In this document: in pieces, positions 16,295 to 49,225 of the stretch
Numbering within the stretch: position 1 is the first letter of the stretch
Layout of the letters: each line of letters starts with the position of its first letter
Assembly: GCA_034670405.1 (NCBI GenBank)
Contig: JAXDDX010000040.1
Coordinates: forward strand, 3,306,001 to 3,370,000
Length of the DNA stretch: 64,000 nt
Source of the DNA: Hoplostethus atlanticus
Taxonomy: Eukaryota; Chordata; Actinopteri; Trachichthyiformes; Trachichthyidae
Direction of reading: 5' to 3'
Program-made: the position numbers and the translations under genes
The notes under the pieces: generated by a model
Database searches by the model: none
What the model was told of the DNA's origin: nothing
What the model saw: only the letters and a program-made list of their open reading frames with translations

Positions 16295-16300
16295 TTTATT
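16295..16300 (-). terminator. myt1: Distal candidate poly(A) signal of myt1
   Basis: AATAAA on the minus strand, the last good hexamer before the (AC)n run and the pcmtd2 promoter region. Confidence 0.3.
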
Positions 16301-19300
16301 TGTGTTTTTCATAGAGAACATTTAAAATGGTTCATACCCCCACAATAACTGACATCACTTCTCTGGTTTATAGCACTGACACAGGAACAGGGGAACATGT
16401 ACACGAGTACACAAACACACAGTCACAAAATCGGCCCATCTACAGCATTTTACTTCCCAAAGAAAAGAACAGGAGACCCCGAGGACACACAGCCAAGGCC
16501 TGTCCCGCTTTACAAAACGGTGCAGTAGCAAAGGAACAACCACCTCTACAAAAGTAACAAAAAACACCATACAATCTATCGTTGTGGAAGTGCTTGTAAT
16601 TTTGGAAGTTTTGTACTTTTTCAAAAGGATATCAATATCAATGCCTAGAAAATCACCAGTAAAAATAGCTCATCTCTGTAAAAATGTGCTAGCAGGACAA
16701 CCCTTGGCTGTGGATTTTTTTTTTTTTTGTCACAAACTCTATTTATTCTTTTTTTATTTTATTTTTTTAACCATTTTCAACTTGTCTTCAATACAACAAC
16801 AATAACACTGTTTCTTTTTAATACAAATATGTACAGAGACTTCCACTTGTTTCAAAATAATGCCCTGCACACTGATGCATTATCTAGGATGATGATGTTC
16901 ATATTCCTTCACAGAAACTGTCCACGCAGTTTGGTACCTGAATCGACAGAATTAGATCACAGTTTCTTTACCCTAACAACACCTTGATGTTTTGTGTCTC
17001 TGTAACAAAATGGTAGTGTCACCATGGTAAAAGTCACATCCTTTACCTGCATGTAAAAGACACGTTTCTTTTATTTCCCTATACATAGTAACCCCCCCCT
17101 CCCCTCCCCCGAGAGGAACCTATTGGTTAAGAGATCTAGATCCAGACCAAATGTTTTTAAGCAGGATTTTAACCAGGTTTGCCAAGTGTAAACATACCTT
17201 AGCTTGAAATGAGTGGAGTGAGAAAGGCACACATGATAAGACCACACAGTTTGAAACTACAGTAGCTAACTAAGAGGGTGGGGGGGGGCGCTTTTGGTTT
17301 TGGTCAGCTTGATGAAAAGTGCCACTCTACCAGACATTTCTTTCTCTTGAATGCTCGAGATTTCGCATGATTTCTACGTGTCTACGTGTGTTTAAGTGTG
17401 GCCGTTATTGTTATTGACAAGCCCAGAAATGAAACCAGGACGCTAGAGTGTACCTCCCTCGTCTCAAAGACAAAACAGATATTGATCTGGGCTCGTTTTC
17501 CTTGAAAGGCTCATGATGCTAAACTCCAGCTCCATTTTTTTTTACTCCAGATGCTTTTGAGGAAACTGGGCCCTGATCAGTTTCTCTTTCAAAAAAGAGG
17601 ATAATAAAGCTCCTCACGCCATCACTCAATACTTTGAAGAGGAAAACATATTATGTGTGGGCACAGAATCAACCATAGGCTGCATTTACTTTCTCAGCTG
17701 ACATTTTGGAAAATGCTATGCTTTTCATGGGCTTACTATAATTGCATTTACATACCTCAGTAGACAATTTCATCAAGCAGTTTAAAAGGGGTCATGCCAT
17801 ATCAAATGGGGAGAATATTCACAGTCTTAATACTCTTGGGTAGTATGCTCGTGCATTTCAAGAGAGGAAGAATATGCTACTTTGTTAATCAAATGCATCA
17901 AAATGATCCTTCCTGAGGAAAGGTTACACAAGACAGAAAGGGGGCGGATCTAAAAGTCATAAAAGGCTTTGACATTCTTTTGAGTGATGGACACATATTT
18001 ATGCAACAAACGCCTTCTCCTAAAACCAAGAGGGAGATTGTGTAGCCTGGCAAATCAATCTCCCACTCCCACACAATCGTCTCATTTCACACGAGGCCTT
18101 GATCCAGCCGCTGCTATTGCCTCTAGCCTCAGCTGACTGGCTGGCCTCTGGCATTGCTCTGTTCTGCTTTAGCAGCTCCCTCCAGTCACCTGAGAACCAA
18201 ATTCTGCTTCCTGTTAATCTATTTTAGTTTGGTCAAAGCGTTTTGGAAAAGAAAGCATCACTTCCTCTTTATACACTTGCAAGCTTTGACAGCACGGGTT
18301 GAAACGATCAACCCCCGAATCAAAGAGATTTCTACATCTGATATAATGTACAGTTGTTGTTTTTTTACATTGAACATCAACAAACAGATCTAATAATGCT
18401 CTGTAACGCTCCCTCCAGTGGGGATGAATAAAATGTTACTTGCTATTGGCCGTGATCTATTGGGTTCTTACAAGTCGAGACTCAAATGCTGGCATCTTCA
18501 ATGGTTATTCAGAAAGTGCACAAAGGAGTTTCATTCTACATTGGCTAAAAGCACATTTACAACATGCCTTTGACATCAGAGTTACATAAGGGCATCGTAC
18601 TGTACACCACAGTAGCTGCAACGGATCACCCAAAGGCAGGTTACACTAAAGTCTCCTGTTTGTTTGTTTCAAGGTTCAACATTAGAGCGAATCGGCTCAC
18701 AGCGAGCAGGCCTTACCATAACAATACAATAACTGCACAATGTAGCTGAACACGATGTGCAGAACATTATTCAGAGGCATCATCTTTTACTGTACATGGA
18801 CTCACGTGACACTTAGGAACAAAGAGCCAACCATCTAGTTTCAAATTGACAGTCATTTTTCAGATTCAGTAGTACAACATACAGTAGATGTTTTTCAACA
18901 ATGCTGGATCAAGGACAGACAAATCCAAAAAAAAAAAAAAAAGGAAACCTATAAAAACATTTCCAAAGTATTGTACTGTATCATCAATAATGCCTACTTG
19001 CCTTTAGCTTGACTGAACGGTATGTTTAAAGCCACAGTTGAGCAGGTCTTAGTGATATTATATAGGTGTAACTGCCTCCTATTGATAACATCTCTCACAT
19101 CTCTTCTAGACAGCTAGTGATCCTCTGATAAGCCAATACAAGAGAAGAAGAAGAGCAAGTCAACAATTACACTGGAAAAATATATGTATGTTTATATTCA
19201 TATATATAGCATCTTTAAATTCTATTTATACAGAATGTATATATCGTGTACTTATGGCCATCTTGGCAGAGAAATAAAGGCATCTGAAACAATCACCACT

Positions 19301-20857
19301 CTCTCGATGCCGTGGTCTTCCCGGGACCAGACATTGTTACATTGCAGAATGCGAAGAATCAGGAAAGAAAGTGAGGGTTTTTAGTGGCACTTTGTGCATC
19401 AAAAAATTAAAATCTAGAGTAAGGCTACAAGGGTGTATATGCTTATCTGATATAAGTTTGTCAAAGGAGGCCATCCTATCCTTGAGGGTTGGATATGTCA
19501 GTATGTGTGTGTGTGTTTTAGACCCATACATCCAGCCTAAAACATCGCTGGAATAGAGCTCTATAAATGTACCGTGAAATTAAAAAAAAAAAAGAAAAGT
19601 AATAAACGAGATAAATATAATTCATCAGAAGGCATTACTTTAACTTCTATGGTACATTACAGAGGTTTTGGGTGAGCCAGTGCTGGCTGCTACAAAGCGC
19701 TTGGGAGAGGTAACATTTTTGAACCATATTATTATTTTTTTTCTTTTGTTGGTCTTATTTCACCTGACAAAAGCAAACACAAGATGCTTGACACACAGAG
19801 ACCAGATACCAACAGAACATTGATTGCTTTTGTTGGTTATTTTGCTTTTACAATCCCTAAGGGGAACTGCTGGTATGTCTAGGTAAGCCTAAGTAATCAA
19901 ACAGGTGTGTATTGATTTCTTTTCTTTATTTAAATATTAGCAAGGGATGTTTAAGACTACTCAGACTCAGCCGTCACATCACGCACATAAATAACAAAAT
20001 AAATATACAACCATATCACAGTCAATTTCTTTCATATTAAATAAATAATAAATACATACTTTCTTTTTTTCAGCAGTGGGTTTCTGAATGTATCAGTAAC
20101 AGAAAGAACATAAACAAAGGGAAAAAACAGTAACAACAACCAAAAAAAAAAAAAAAACTTTTTATAAAATTATCAAAACTTTGTCAGTTATAAAATATCT
20201 GCACTTAAAAATGTTCTTAAAAAGTATTCAAAACAAAATAATTGTGGTCAATTATCTATATAGCTTTTTAAATTATTGACGTAAGACTCCTGAAATCACT
20301 TTGACCATGGTAATCAGTAGCGATGCATTTTTTGTGTTACAAAGTTAATAAATAGATTGATTCAAATAAATAAACATTGATAACATAAATGGCAATAAAT
20401 TACAATTTAAGATCACAAATTTAAATAATCAATATATAACAATAATTATCGTACCACAAAACTATTCAATGAAATGAAGTGCAATTTCTATGTTGATAAA
20501 TACTATTGATATGACTAACTGGAGTTGAAATGTGTGCACACTATTACTATTGTCATTTCAGTTCAAAAAAAAAAAAAAAAAGCAAAAAACAGAAGGCTTC
20601 ATCCGCTGCTCCCTAAACATGATATCAGCTGTCCCGTTAAAAACAGATACCAGGCAACGCTGCATTGTTTCTTTTGCAGGAGAGCAGAAGAAACGGCGGC
20701 ATCACGACCTTGCTTGAGAAACTTTTCCCACTGAACTGAGTCAACACAGCGCTGTTGACACCTCGCAGCAGTAATAACACAGAGCAAACACAAACTGGGT
20801 TCAGGTGAATGCTTCCATATTGCTGGCGTGTGTCAGTCGGAGAGCCTCCAGTGCCCA

Positions 20858-20859
<2 letters not shown>

Positions 20860-20888
<29 letters not shown>
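20860..20888. repeat. (AC)n microsatellite
   Basis: About 14 AC units within the presumed myt1 3' UTR. Confidence 0.85.
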
Positions 20889-21527
20889 TCGCCACATTGA
20901 CTGCTAACAGCACTGAGAGTCTTCCAGTTCTCCTTGGGCCAGGATGAGAGAGCGAGCCGACGTCGCCAACTCATCCGTGCCGTCCCAAGGTGATGTTCTC
21001 CGACATGTTCCTGTTAGCAAAACCCCCTGTTCCCATTTCTCCTTTAGCCGAAAAAAAAAAAAAAAGGATTTGGAGTTTGGAGTTGGGCAACAGCGATATG
21101 CCCCCCTCTCAAAACACGGTTAAGGACACAAAAGAGACAACAGGTAAACACACAGCAAATGAAACCCCCCAGATATATAGTATCATTATTATTCTTTTTC
21201 CATCCATTCCGACTGAAGGATTTGGTTCTTGTTTCCTCTTCCTCTACTTCCTGTCCAATCCCAGCAGCAGCATGGTGTGGGTTTTGGTCCTCGTCACTTT
21301 TTGTCGTCTTCTTTAAACAGAGTGCTCCCTGGGTTGAATTTTTCTTAAGTTGCCGTTTATTTAGATAACCTGAATGCCCTTTATTTTTTTGTATTTGAAT
21401 TCTCTTTCAATGTCGTAGAGTCTCTCAACGTCTTCTCTCCTGCCTCCCTTCCATTCCTCCACCTCCGTTACACTCCTGCTCTTTTCGCCCTTTGTGTTTC
21501 GGACATATTCCTTCCTTGCGTAGAGAC

Positions 21528-42060
<20,533 letters not shown>

Positions 42061-42295
42061 CTGGGATGGAGGGAGGAGAAAAGAGAGGGGGGGAAAAAAG
42101 AGAGGATTAGGAAAAGAAAGAGGAACAGAGAGCAAAAAGAAAGAGGGTAGAGAAACAAAATGAAAAAGAGAAAGTGGAAAAAAGTAGTAAAGTAAGAGGG
42201 AAGAGAGAGGAGAGGGAGCAAGAGAGATGGAGTGGGAAGATATGGAAAAGAGAGAGAGAGAAAAATAAGGGAGATGAGGAATGGGGAGAAAAAAG

Positions 42296-42320
<25 letters not shown>
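42061..42320 (-). repeat. 260-nt polypyrimidine tract abutting the start-exon acceptor
   Basis: Almost pure purine on the plus strand, ending in (GA)n at 42297-42320. On the transcribed strand it runs into the acceptor of the first coding exon. Confidence 0.85.
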
Positions 42321-42327
<7 letters not shown>

Positions 42328-42545
42328 GTCCATCAGTGTATCAAATTTCTCAATGGTACTATTTATATTGCAGCACACATCCGGAGCTAATCGTCTTTGC
42401 CCACCTGTGCATTAAAGGAAGCTGTATAATAACCTCGACTCAGAACGAAGCATGTTCCCGCTGAAATACAACAAAGGTAACACTGACACAAAGAGGTGAT
42501 CGTATCTTTTATTCCCTTCAACGGCGCTCCCTCCCCCCTCCTCCT

Positions 42546-42549
<4 letters not shown>

Positions 42550-42597
<48 letters not shown>

Positions 42598-42600
42598 CAC
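42550..42600. repeat. (CT)n(AT)n compound microsatellite
   Basis: About 15 CT units followed by about 9 AT units. Confidence 0.9.
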
Positions 42601-42954
42601 AGTGCTGAAGCTGCTGTACACACACACCCCGCTCACTCCATCAAAACAGAGAGACAGAAACGGAGAGAGACAGGGCGCGGAGGAGAGCAAGTAAATTCGA
42701 AGCGCGGAGGATACATCATCATCGCGACGCGCGGCCGCGTTGTGAGATGAGGGAGGGGGAAAAAAACAGACCTGTACTCATTTCAACCAGCGGATGGAGA
42801 GGTATAGGGAGGAAAACAAGCCCTGTTGTTTGTGCTGCTTTTTTAAATCCCCTTTTGCCCCCCCCCTCTCACCTCACCCATGCTTCACCTCCACCCACCC
42901 ACCTACCCACCCACCATCCCATCTCTCGCCCTGTAATTTCCTGCTCCTGAGTGG

Positions 42955-43090
42955 TACACATGATTGCAGAGGCAACGCGCAAAGCCGGTACAAAGGCCAC
43001 GGCCCCTGTAAGCAAAGGGACCGGCAATCATAACGATGCTGAATATAATAATAAAGCGCCGTGGCTACAAAAGCACTGTAATATACATGA
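42955..43090. promoter_or_regulatory. Candidate regulatory block
   Basis: Unique sequence with ACAAAGG (SOX-like), GCAAAGGGA, CAATCATAACGATG and TAATAATAAAGC between low-complexity flanks. Inferred from texture only. Confidence 0.2.
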
Positions 43091-43091
43091 G

Positions 43092-43093
<2 letters not shown>

Positions 43094-43138
<45 letters not shown>

Positions 43139-43250
43139 TCGTGCTCCCTGCCTACCATTGGCCTGGCTTTTAAGGCACAAAGGAGCAGGTGTTAACCCCG
43201 CTGCCTCTAACACACACACACACACAGACACACACACACACACACACATT
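43094..43250. repeat. (GT)n and (CA)n microsatellites 70 bp apart
   Basis: (GT)21 at 43094-43136 and interrupted (CA)n at 43209-43250. They are complementary blocks in inverted order and could form a hairpin in RNA. Confidence 0.88.
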
Positions 43251-43367
43251 GACCCTCGGCCACGCCTCCCCAGCGCTACCTCTCCCCGCTCGGAGAGCAG
43301 TACACTCTAAAGCTATCAGATGCTTTTTAGATACAATGGAGCCATTAGCTTTGATTACTGGACTTCT

Positions 43368-43391
43368 CTCTCTCTCTCTCTCTCTCTCTCA
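43368..43391. repeat. (CT)n microsatellite
   Basis: About 12 CT units, followed by C-rich low-complexity DNA to 43440. Confidence 0.85.
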
Positions 43392-43989
43392 CACTTCCTC
43401 CCTCCTGTACCCCCCCCCACCCCGCCACCCCCCCAGCACCACTTCATCCCCCAGTTGCCTATACCCCTCCTTGCCCAGGCACTTAGCTGCTTTGTTGCTT
43501 TTCTATAGTCAAGTTGGCAGAGCCACACTGGGATTTAAACACGGGGTCCCTGTCTCTCTTCTTCTCCCCGTTTTTTTCCCTCTTTCTCTCTATTTGGCAA
43601 TGCCCCTTCCTGCTAATACTTATGACAAGAAGGAGGGGAAAGGGGGGATGAGAAGAAGAAGAAGCACGCTGTTGTTGTTGTTGTGTTTTTTTTGTTTTTT
43701 TGGGGTGGGAGGAGGAGGGTGCGCTTCATTCATTAGTGTGTAGTGTTGGGCCAACCGGAGGTACAGGTGCAGGCGGGAGCCCCTCCCCTTCCTGTCTCGG
43801 TTTTCACCCCCTTGGCCCGGTCCTCTCCCTCTTCGCCTTGGCCTCAACTCTTTTGACGAAGCACTGTTAATGTAGAAGTCGTGCAACAAGTCCGCTTTGT
43901 GCCCTGCCTAAAGGGAGCAGTTGACTCCCTCTGTGCTCCACTCACAGCGCTGTGTGGGAAGATGAGAAACTGAGTGTGCAGTGAAGAGA

Positions 43990-44084
43990 GTGTGTGTGTG
44001 TGTGTGTGTGTGTGTGCTCCTGTGTAAGGGGGTACATGCCTGCCTGTGCGGCTGCTTGCGGCCTATGTGCATAGTGCATATCCT

Positions 44085-44112
<28 letters not shown>
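43990..44112. repeat. Two (GT)n microsatellites
   Basis: (GT)n at 43990-44017 and at 44085-44112. Confidence 0.88.
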
Positions 44113-44115
<3 letters not shown>

Positions 44116-44484
44116 AGGAGTGTGTCCAAGGAGTGTGTGTGGGCGTGGATTGAAAAGAGTTAAGAGGGGATTAAAGCAGCCATAACAGAAGAGAAGGCGG
44201 CTGTCTTTGTCCGTCTCTCCGTCTATCTGTCGGTTTCCTTCCCTGTGAGATTCTCAACTCTTCTGCACTCCTCGGTAAAAGCGCAAACTACGGAGGTGGC
44301 AAGCCCCGGAGTCGCAGCAGTGAACGCTTTCCAACGCAAACAAATTCATGGGACCAGCGGGACCGACTGGTGAAGGAGGTTCGAGTTGGCAACAAACGCC
44401 ACAAGTTGATAAATCAAATGTTAACGCAGCTAGAAATATATACGTTATAAAAATACACCGTTGAACCACTTCAATTAATTCAAT

Positions 44485-44485
<1 letters not shown>

Positions 44486-44515
<30 letters not shown>
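44486..44515. repeat. (GT)n microsatellite
   Basis: About 14 GT units. Confidence 0.88.
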
Positions 44516-44626
44516 AGACATATATACTGTTCTGTTTCTCCTTTTCCATCTTTCCTTCTCTTTACATTGATAGTCACCAGATGAATCAAAACCTGGCCTG
44601 AAAGGGGCCCGTATTGCTTTCATGTT

Positions 44627-44646
44627 TGCGTAACCATAGTTACGCA
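44627..44646. promoter_or_regulatory. Inverted repeat resembling an RFX X-box
   Basis: TGCGTAAC, CATA, GTTACGCA: a perfect 8-bp inverted repeat with a 4-bp spacer. The core GTAACCATAGTTAC resembles the palindromic RFX-family site GTTRCCATGGYAAC. A functional role is inference. Confidence 0.3.
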
Positions 44647-45135
44647 CATTTAAATAGGTAAGCACATCCGAGTCCTCCTCTTTTTTCCATCCTTTCTCTC
44701 AATTCCAGCTCATTCAAATTGTATGAACACAAAGTCACCGCGGCTGAATCCAGATGCGGTGAACCGCTTTCAAAGGGACATTTTTAACGTACGCTCTAAC
44801 TTGTCCTTTACCTTGTTTTGTTTTTTTCATTCGATTCCTAGAACAAGGAACGCAAGTGGTCTTACACGGTACCGGCGATGTCGGGAGGAGAGGAAGAAGC
44901 GAGTGTGTTTGGGGTGTGAGAGCGTGTGTGTGAGTGAGCGCGCATGAAAGTGAGCGTTTGTTTGGGCAAACATTTAAGTGTGTGGGAGTGCCTGTGGGCG
45001 CGCATGTGAGCGTGTATGTGCACGTGCATGCCTGTACGTGTGCATACCAGCGTGTGTATGTGTGTGGGTGGGTGTGTGTGTATGGGGGGGTTTAAGTAGT
45101 GTGAAATGTGCTGTGGAGCAACCGTAGCAGAAAAA

Positions 45136-45175
45136 GAAGGAGGAGGAGGAGGAGGAGGAGGAGGAGGAGGAGGAA
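45136..45175. repeat. (GGA)n trinucleotide repeat
   Basis: About 13 GGA units, noncoding. Confidence 0.9.
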
Positions 45176-45184
45176 GAGCCGCTC

Positions 45185-45385
45185 ATCCCTACAGGCTGTG
45201 TTGTACATTATCAATTATGTCCCTCTTTGTGTGCAGCGGTCGGTGCAGGAAGGCCTCTGCATTCTGACAGCTCTATGTAAATGGCTGGCTGGGGGCAATG
45301 ACTTCACCGAGAAGGTCACCCCTCGTCCCCTGGCGCACATAAATGACTCTTTTATTCATTTTCAGGTTTACAAGAGTAGATGAGG
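45185..45385. promoter_or_regulatory. Candidate conserved noncoding element
   Basis: Unique sequence between simple repeats, with TTATCAATTATG, an octamer-like ATGTAAAT, ACATAAATGACTC and TTTATTCATTTTC. Enhancer-like in texture; not tested. Confidence 0.25.
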
Positions 45386-46772
45386 AAGGGGGGAGGGGGT
45401 TAAAGAGAGAGAGAGAGAAGAGCGGGGGCATAAGCATTCGCGAGGCAACTGGTGACGAAGACTGACATCTCCAAAATTACCTGCGGACAGCAACTGCCAA
45501 TTAGAGGCGCGCTGTGCAGTTCCCTCGCCAGGCAGTCCACGCTGCGCGGCCTCCATGTTGGATCACCACATGGCAAGCCCTTCCACAGTTTCACTTTAAT
45601 AATTCACACAAGGCAGAGCGGAGGAGGGAGGAGGGGGGGAGGGAGGGGGGAGGGGCATATACAGGAGATAACGTGTTTCTCACTTGATATGCAATAGGCT
45701 GTGTGTGTGAATGTGTAATGGTTAGATGTGAGTGTGGGGGGGGTAGTACTGTCAAAGGTTTCCCTTATATTAGTCATCCTATTGTGCTTTCAGAAGTCTT
45801 TAACTAACTAGCTCCGCCCCCTCTCTCCCTGCCATGCTTTTCTTTCCTCACCGGTACAGTTCTGGTTCTGAGGTACGAGTGCCAGGCCCAACAGAAGAGG
45901 CTGCTTCAGATGATGTAGTGTTAGAAATGAACACCGCCTCTTTCCTCAGCTCCCTCAGCAACAAAAATCAAACCAAATCAATAAGTCATCTCTTCAGATG
46001 AACCCAAGCCATCAGAGGGAAGCAAAACTACTTTTACTGGGCCCAGGGGAACCCCCTCCACCCCTCCTCCATCCTTCAATCCCTCCATCCCTTTGTTGTG
46101 TGTCACGTTCTCGGTTGAGATGCACAGGAATAAAAGAAACAGATGTTTGCAAAATGGAGAAATAACCTTGAAAAGGGAGCAACTTCAGTGATAGGTCTTG
46201 GATTAAGTGGCTGTGGGAACAGATAAAAGACAAAAGAAAGAGGAGAGAGAGAGAGAGGTAAAAGAGAGCCAAAGAGATTGACGGGGCGGGAGAAGAGAGA
46301 GCAACTATTTTCTACTATGCTGATAAGAAGGAATATCAGGGGTAAAAAAAAAAAAAAAAGCACGAGCAGCTCAAGGACATCCTTTTGAGTTTCTTTTTTT
46401 CTGTGTTTGAATAAAAAGAAATCCTCTGAAGTGAGCTCGGCGGAAGGAAAGTGCTGAGCTGTGCTGTGCCATGCTGAGCTTAACTAGACTGAACTAAGCT
46501 GAACGGGGCTGAAGCAAGGACAAGGATGGGCCGGGCTGAGGAGGAGATTTGATGCGCTGTTTGATTTGTGTTTTTCCTCCTCAAAGCGCCTGAAGTGCAC
46601 TGTCCAGCATGGCACTGCCCAGTAAAGCTACCCCCCCACCTCCATCCCAAGCCCTCAGCCCTCCCTCCTCCCCTCCCTCCACCTCCACCCCTTCCCTGCC
46701 CGCTGAGCTGGGGATTGGGGAAGTGCCCAGGAAGCAGAATCAGGGGGGGGAGCGCGGCGCCCTGTCACTCAC

Positions 46773-46879
46773 CATGATTGGTCGACGGCTCTGCAGTCTC
46801 TGGGAGGCCTGACAGCGGCTGCTGGTCCTCTCGCCTCGTGTCCACCGCTGGTTCACCAGCTCGCCCCGAAACTCATTTT
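46773..46879 (-). other. myt1: Candidate 5' exon of myt1
   Basis: On the minus strand a polypyrimidine tract (46882-47030) leads into GGTAG/AAAATGAG at 46879. A strong donor CATG/GTGAGT closes the exon at 46773. Joined to the start exon, its last codon ATG would sit directly before the ATG at 42060, in frame. It also holds an 8-codon upstream ORF (46853-46876). The long pyrimidine tract before it is the same feature seen at proven myt1 acceptors. Confidence 0.45.
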
Positions 46880-46899
46880 CTACCACCGAGAAGAGGGAG

Positions 46900-47216
46900 G
46901 GAGAAAACAGAGGGAGGAGGGGCCAGGAGGAGGAGGAGGAAAGGAGAGAGAAGTAGAGGGGGGGGGGGTTGCAGGATTTAGGGAAGAAAAAGAAAGAGAA
47001 GAAAGAGGGGGGGGGGTAGGGGGAGAGGTGTCATATTAAATCATCAGCATCAGCATGGATGTAAGGGGCAGTTGTTTGAGGAAGGGGCGGGGAGCAGGGG
47101 GGCGATGGAGGGGTGGGAGGGGCTAGGGTTGGGTACCACTTCTAGGGTAGGTCAGGGCACTCAAGCATATTCCACACACTGCTTTATTAACTAAAGGAAC
47201 AGGGTGTATACTGTGA

Positions 47217-47248
<32 letters not shown>

Positions 47249-47420
47249 GTAGGCACAGTTAAGTGCCCCAGCTGGGGTCCCTGTCAGTCTGCTATTAGAA
47301 TCAATCAAATTTGCGCATTTTTATCGAGCTTTTCAGGGTGCATATATAAGCATGTTGGGGGTTGGGCGTGAGGGGATATGAACCGGGGGGGGAGTTGAGG
47401 GGTGAGGGGAGGAATGGTCA
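46900..47420. repeat. G-rich and GA-rich low-complexity DNA
   Basis: Many G runs of four or more (for example near 46961, 47010 and 47385), giving G-quadruplex potential on the plus strand, plus a short (AC)n at 47219-47244. Confidence 0.7.
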
Positions 47421-47843
47421 GTAAATAATGAATCATCCATAAATCAAGTGTCTTTTATTCTCCTCCTCTCCCTTTTTTTCATCAAGGTAATAGCTCTTCA
47501 CTTCATCTTCCTGATCACCCGAGAGAAACATACTAAATCTATTACGGATCCCATTCTACCTCCGGTGGCGCTTTCAGAGACGCTAAATAACGACACCAAC
47601 GAGCGGAGCTGCAAGGTATTCTCGCGCACAACCTCAGCGAAGAGCTCAGAGAGAGAGAGAGAGTGTGTGTGCCAGAGACAACGTTATCCAATGAACACTC
47701 AAGACTGAACTTTTCAACTAGCTGCGCTTTAAGACACTTCAGCTACAAGACATAGCAAACAACCTGAAGTAGCTCTCTCCCTCCACTTCACTCCTCTTCT
47801 CTCTTTCTAGCTCACTCCCTGCTCCTCTATCTGTTTTGATGCA

Positions 47844-47879
47844 CTTTTGCGCATACATATATATATGTATGCGCAAAAG
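47844..47879. repeat. 36-bp perfect palindrome
   Basis: The left half, CTTTTGCGCATACATATA, is followed with no spacer by its exact reverse complement. The centre is an (AT) core. It could extrude as a cruciform. Confidence 0.9.
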
Positions 47880-48950
47880 AATCAGATTTCACCTTAAGGT
47901 GTGTGTGTGTGTATATATATTTTGGCTTTCACCTTTATTTCATCTGTGCATCCTGGCAGCATGTAGAGGAACACGGTGACAAAGGGAGCGTCCTTGAGAG
48001 TGTAGTGATTCAACTGTCCCTTCATGTACTTCTTGGAGAAAATAACATTCATACAGACCAAGGTTTAGGTCATCTCACTTCCAATCCACTCTATTCAAAA
48101 TGTAAATGGAAGCAGAGATATTCTAGGAGACTAATAATACTTGATAATTTCCTCCCTTCATATACAAACCTTTTAAAAGGCAAAAGATTCTGAATGTTTT
48201 TCAAAGAGAAAATACTCAATTCAAGATGAATTAAGTCCAAACCTTGACACAAACTATATGGGAGATGAGAGAGAGAGAGAGAGGGAAAAAAGAGTGGTAA
48301 GGCTCTTTCAAATAACCTCCAGTGGTCTAAATAGACACCAACACAAAAGCCTCTTTACACTTGAATGTGGATATAAATCCCTGGCCTTTGTAGAGTAAAT
48401 TAGTAAAATCCATCCGTCGATCTAATTTCCCTCTTTCTATTATCTACCGTTTCATCTCTCTTCTTGCTTATTCACTTCACTACTTTCAAAGATACAGTGA
48501 GAATTATTTACATGGTCATGAAAACAACAGTTAAAAGAGATATTGTCCTGCACGTGAACCCACCGTGCAGGAAAAGTGCACACTCAAAGCAATCTCAATC
48601 TCAAAGCAAAGAGACGGGCGGTGAGACAACAAAAGGCTGTGTGTCCATATCGGAGAGGTCCCAAACCGACCCAGCCCTCCCCAAACCCCTCCCTGTCTCC
48701 TTCCATCCTCCATCAAACTCTCAGCCCCCTTCCCCTCTATGCCCATCCCTCCTTTGCCCCATTACATCCAGAGCTCGCCAAGCCCAGCCAGCACTCTACA
48801 AAATGCTTGTTTATCAACTTTCACTCCCCCTCAGTGCAAAAGTGATTACAACAGCAATACTGTTCGTCTGCATCTCTATCTCTGTCTCTAAATCTCAGCT
48901 ATCTCTCGGCCGCCACGCACTGCGCACACAAAACGTGCAAACACTGACTG

Positions 48951-48953
<3 letters not shown>

Positions 48954-48993
<40 letters not shown>
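48954..48993. repeat. (CT)n microsatellite
   Basis: About 20 CT units. Confidence 0.9.
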
Positions 48994-48996
<3 letters not shown>

Positions 48997-49225
48997 CCCG
49001 TCTTTTCCCCTCATCCTTACAACCGCTTTTAAAGTGAAGCGAAGTGAAGTGAGAGTGAGCTTCGTCCTGCATTGTTAGTTCGGGGGCAGCGGGGGAACCA
49101 AGCAACGGAGAGCTGTTCCTAAATGCCAAATATATAAAGGCACTCTATGAGCACACATTGCCCTGGGTCATGTGTCACTGTCCCTGCCCACTCCACTCAG
49201 TCCTGAGCCTCTCGCTATAGTTCAG

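Larger units (their letters stand above)
16285..21527 (-). other. myt1: Candidate long 3' UTR of myt1
   Basis: Five kilobases of AT-rich, gene-free DNA lie downstream of the myt1 stop. Several TTTATT hexamers (AATAAA on the transcribed strand) occur, the most distal strong one at 16295-16300. Poly(A)/poly(T) runs and an (AC)n run at 20860-20888 interrupt it. The true end could be at any of the internal signals. Confidence 0.35.

Noticed and set aside
48464-49078. Plus-strand open frame of 204 residues
   Set aside because: No domain, low-complexity Ser/Pro/Leu composition, includes a (CT)n run. Probably chance.
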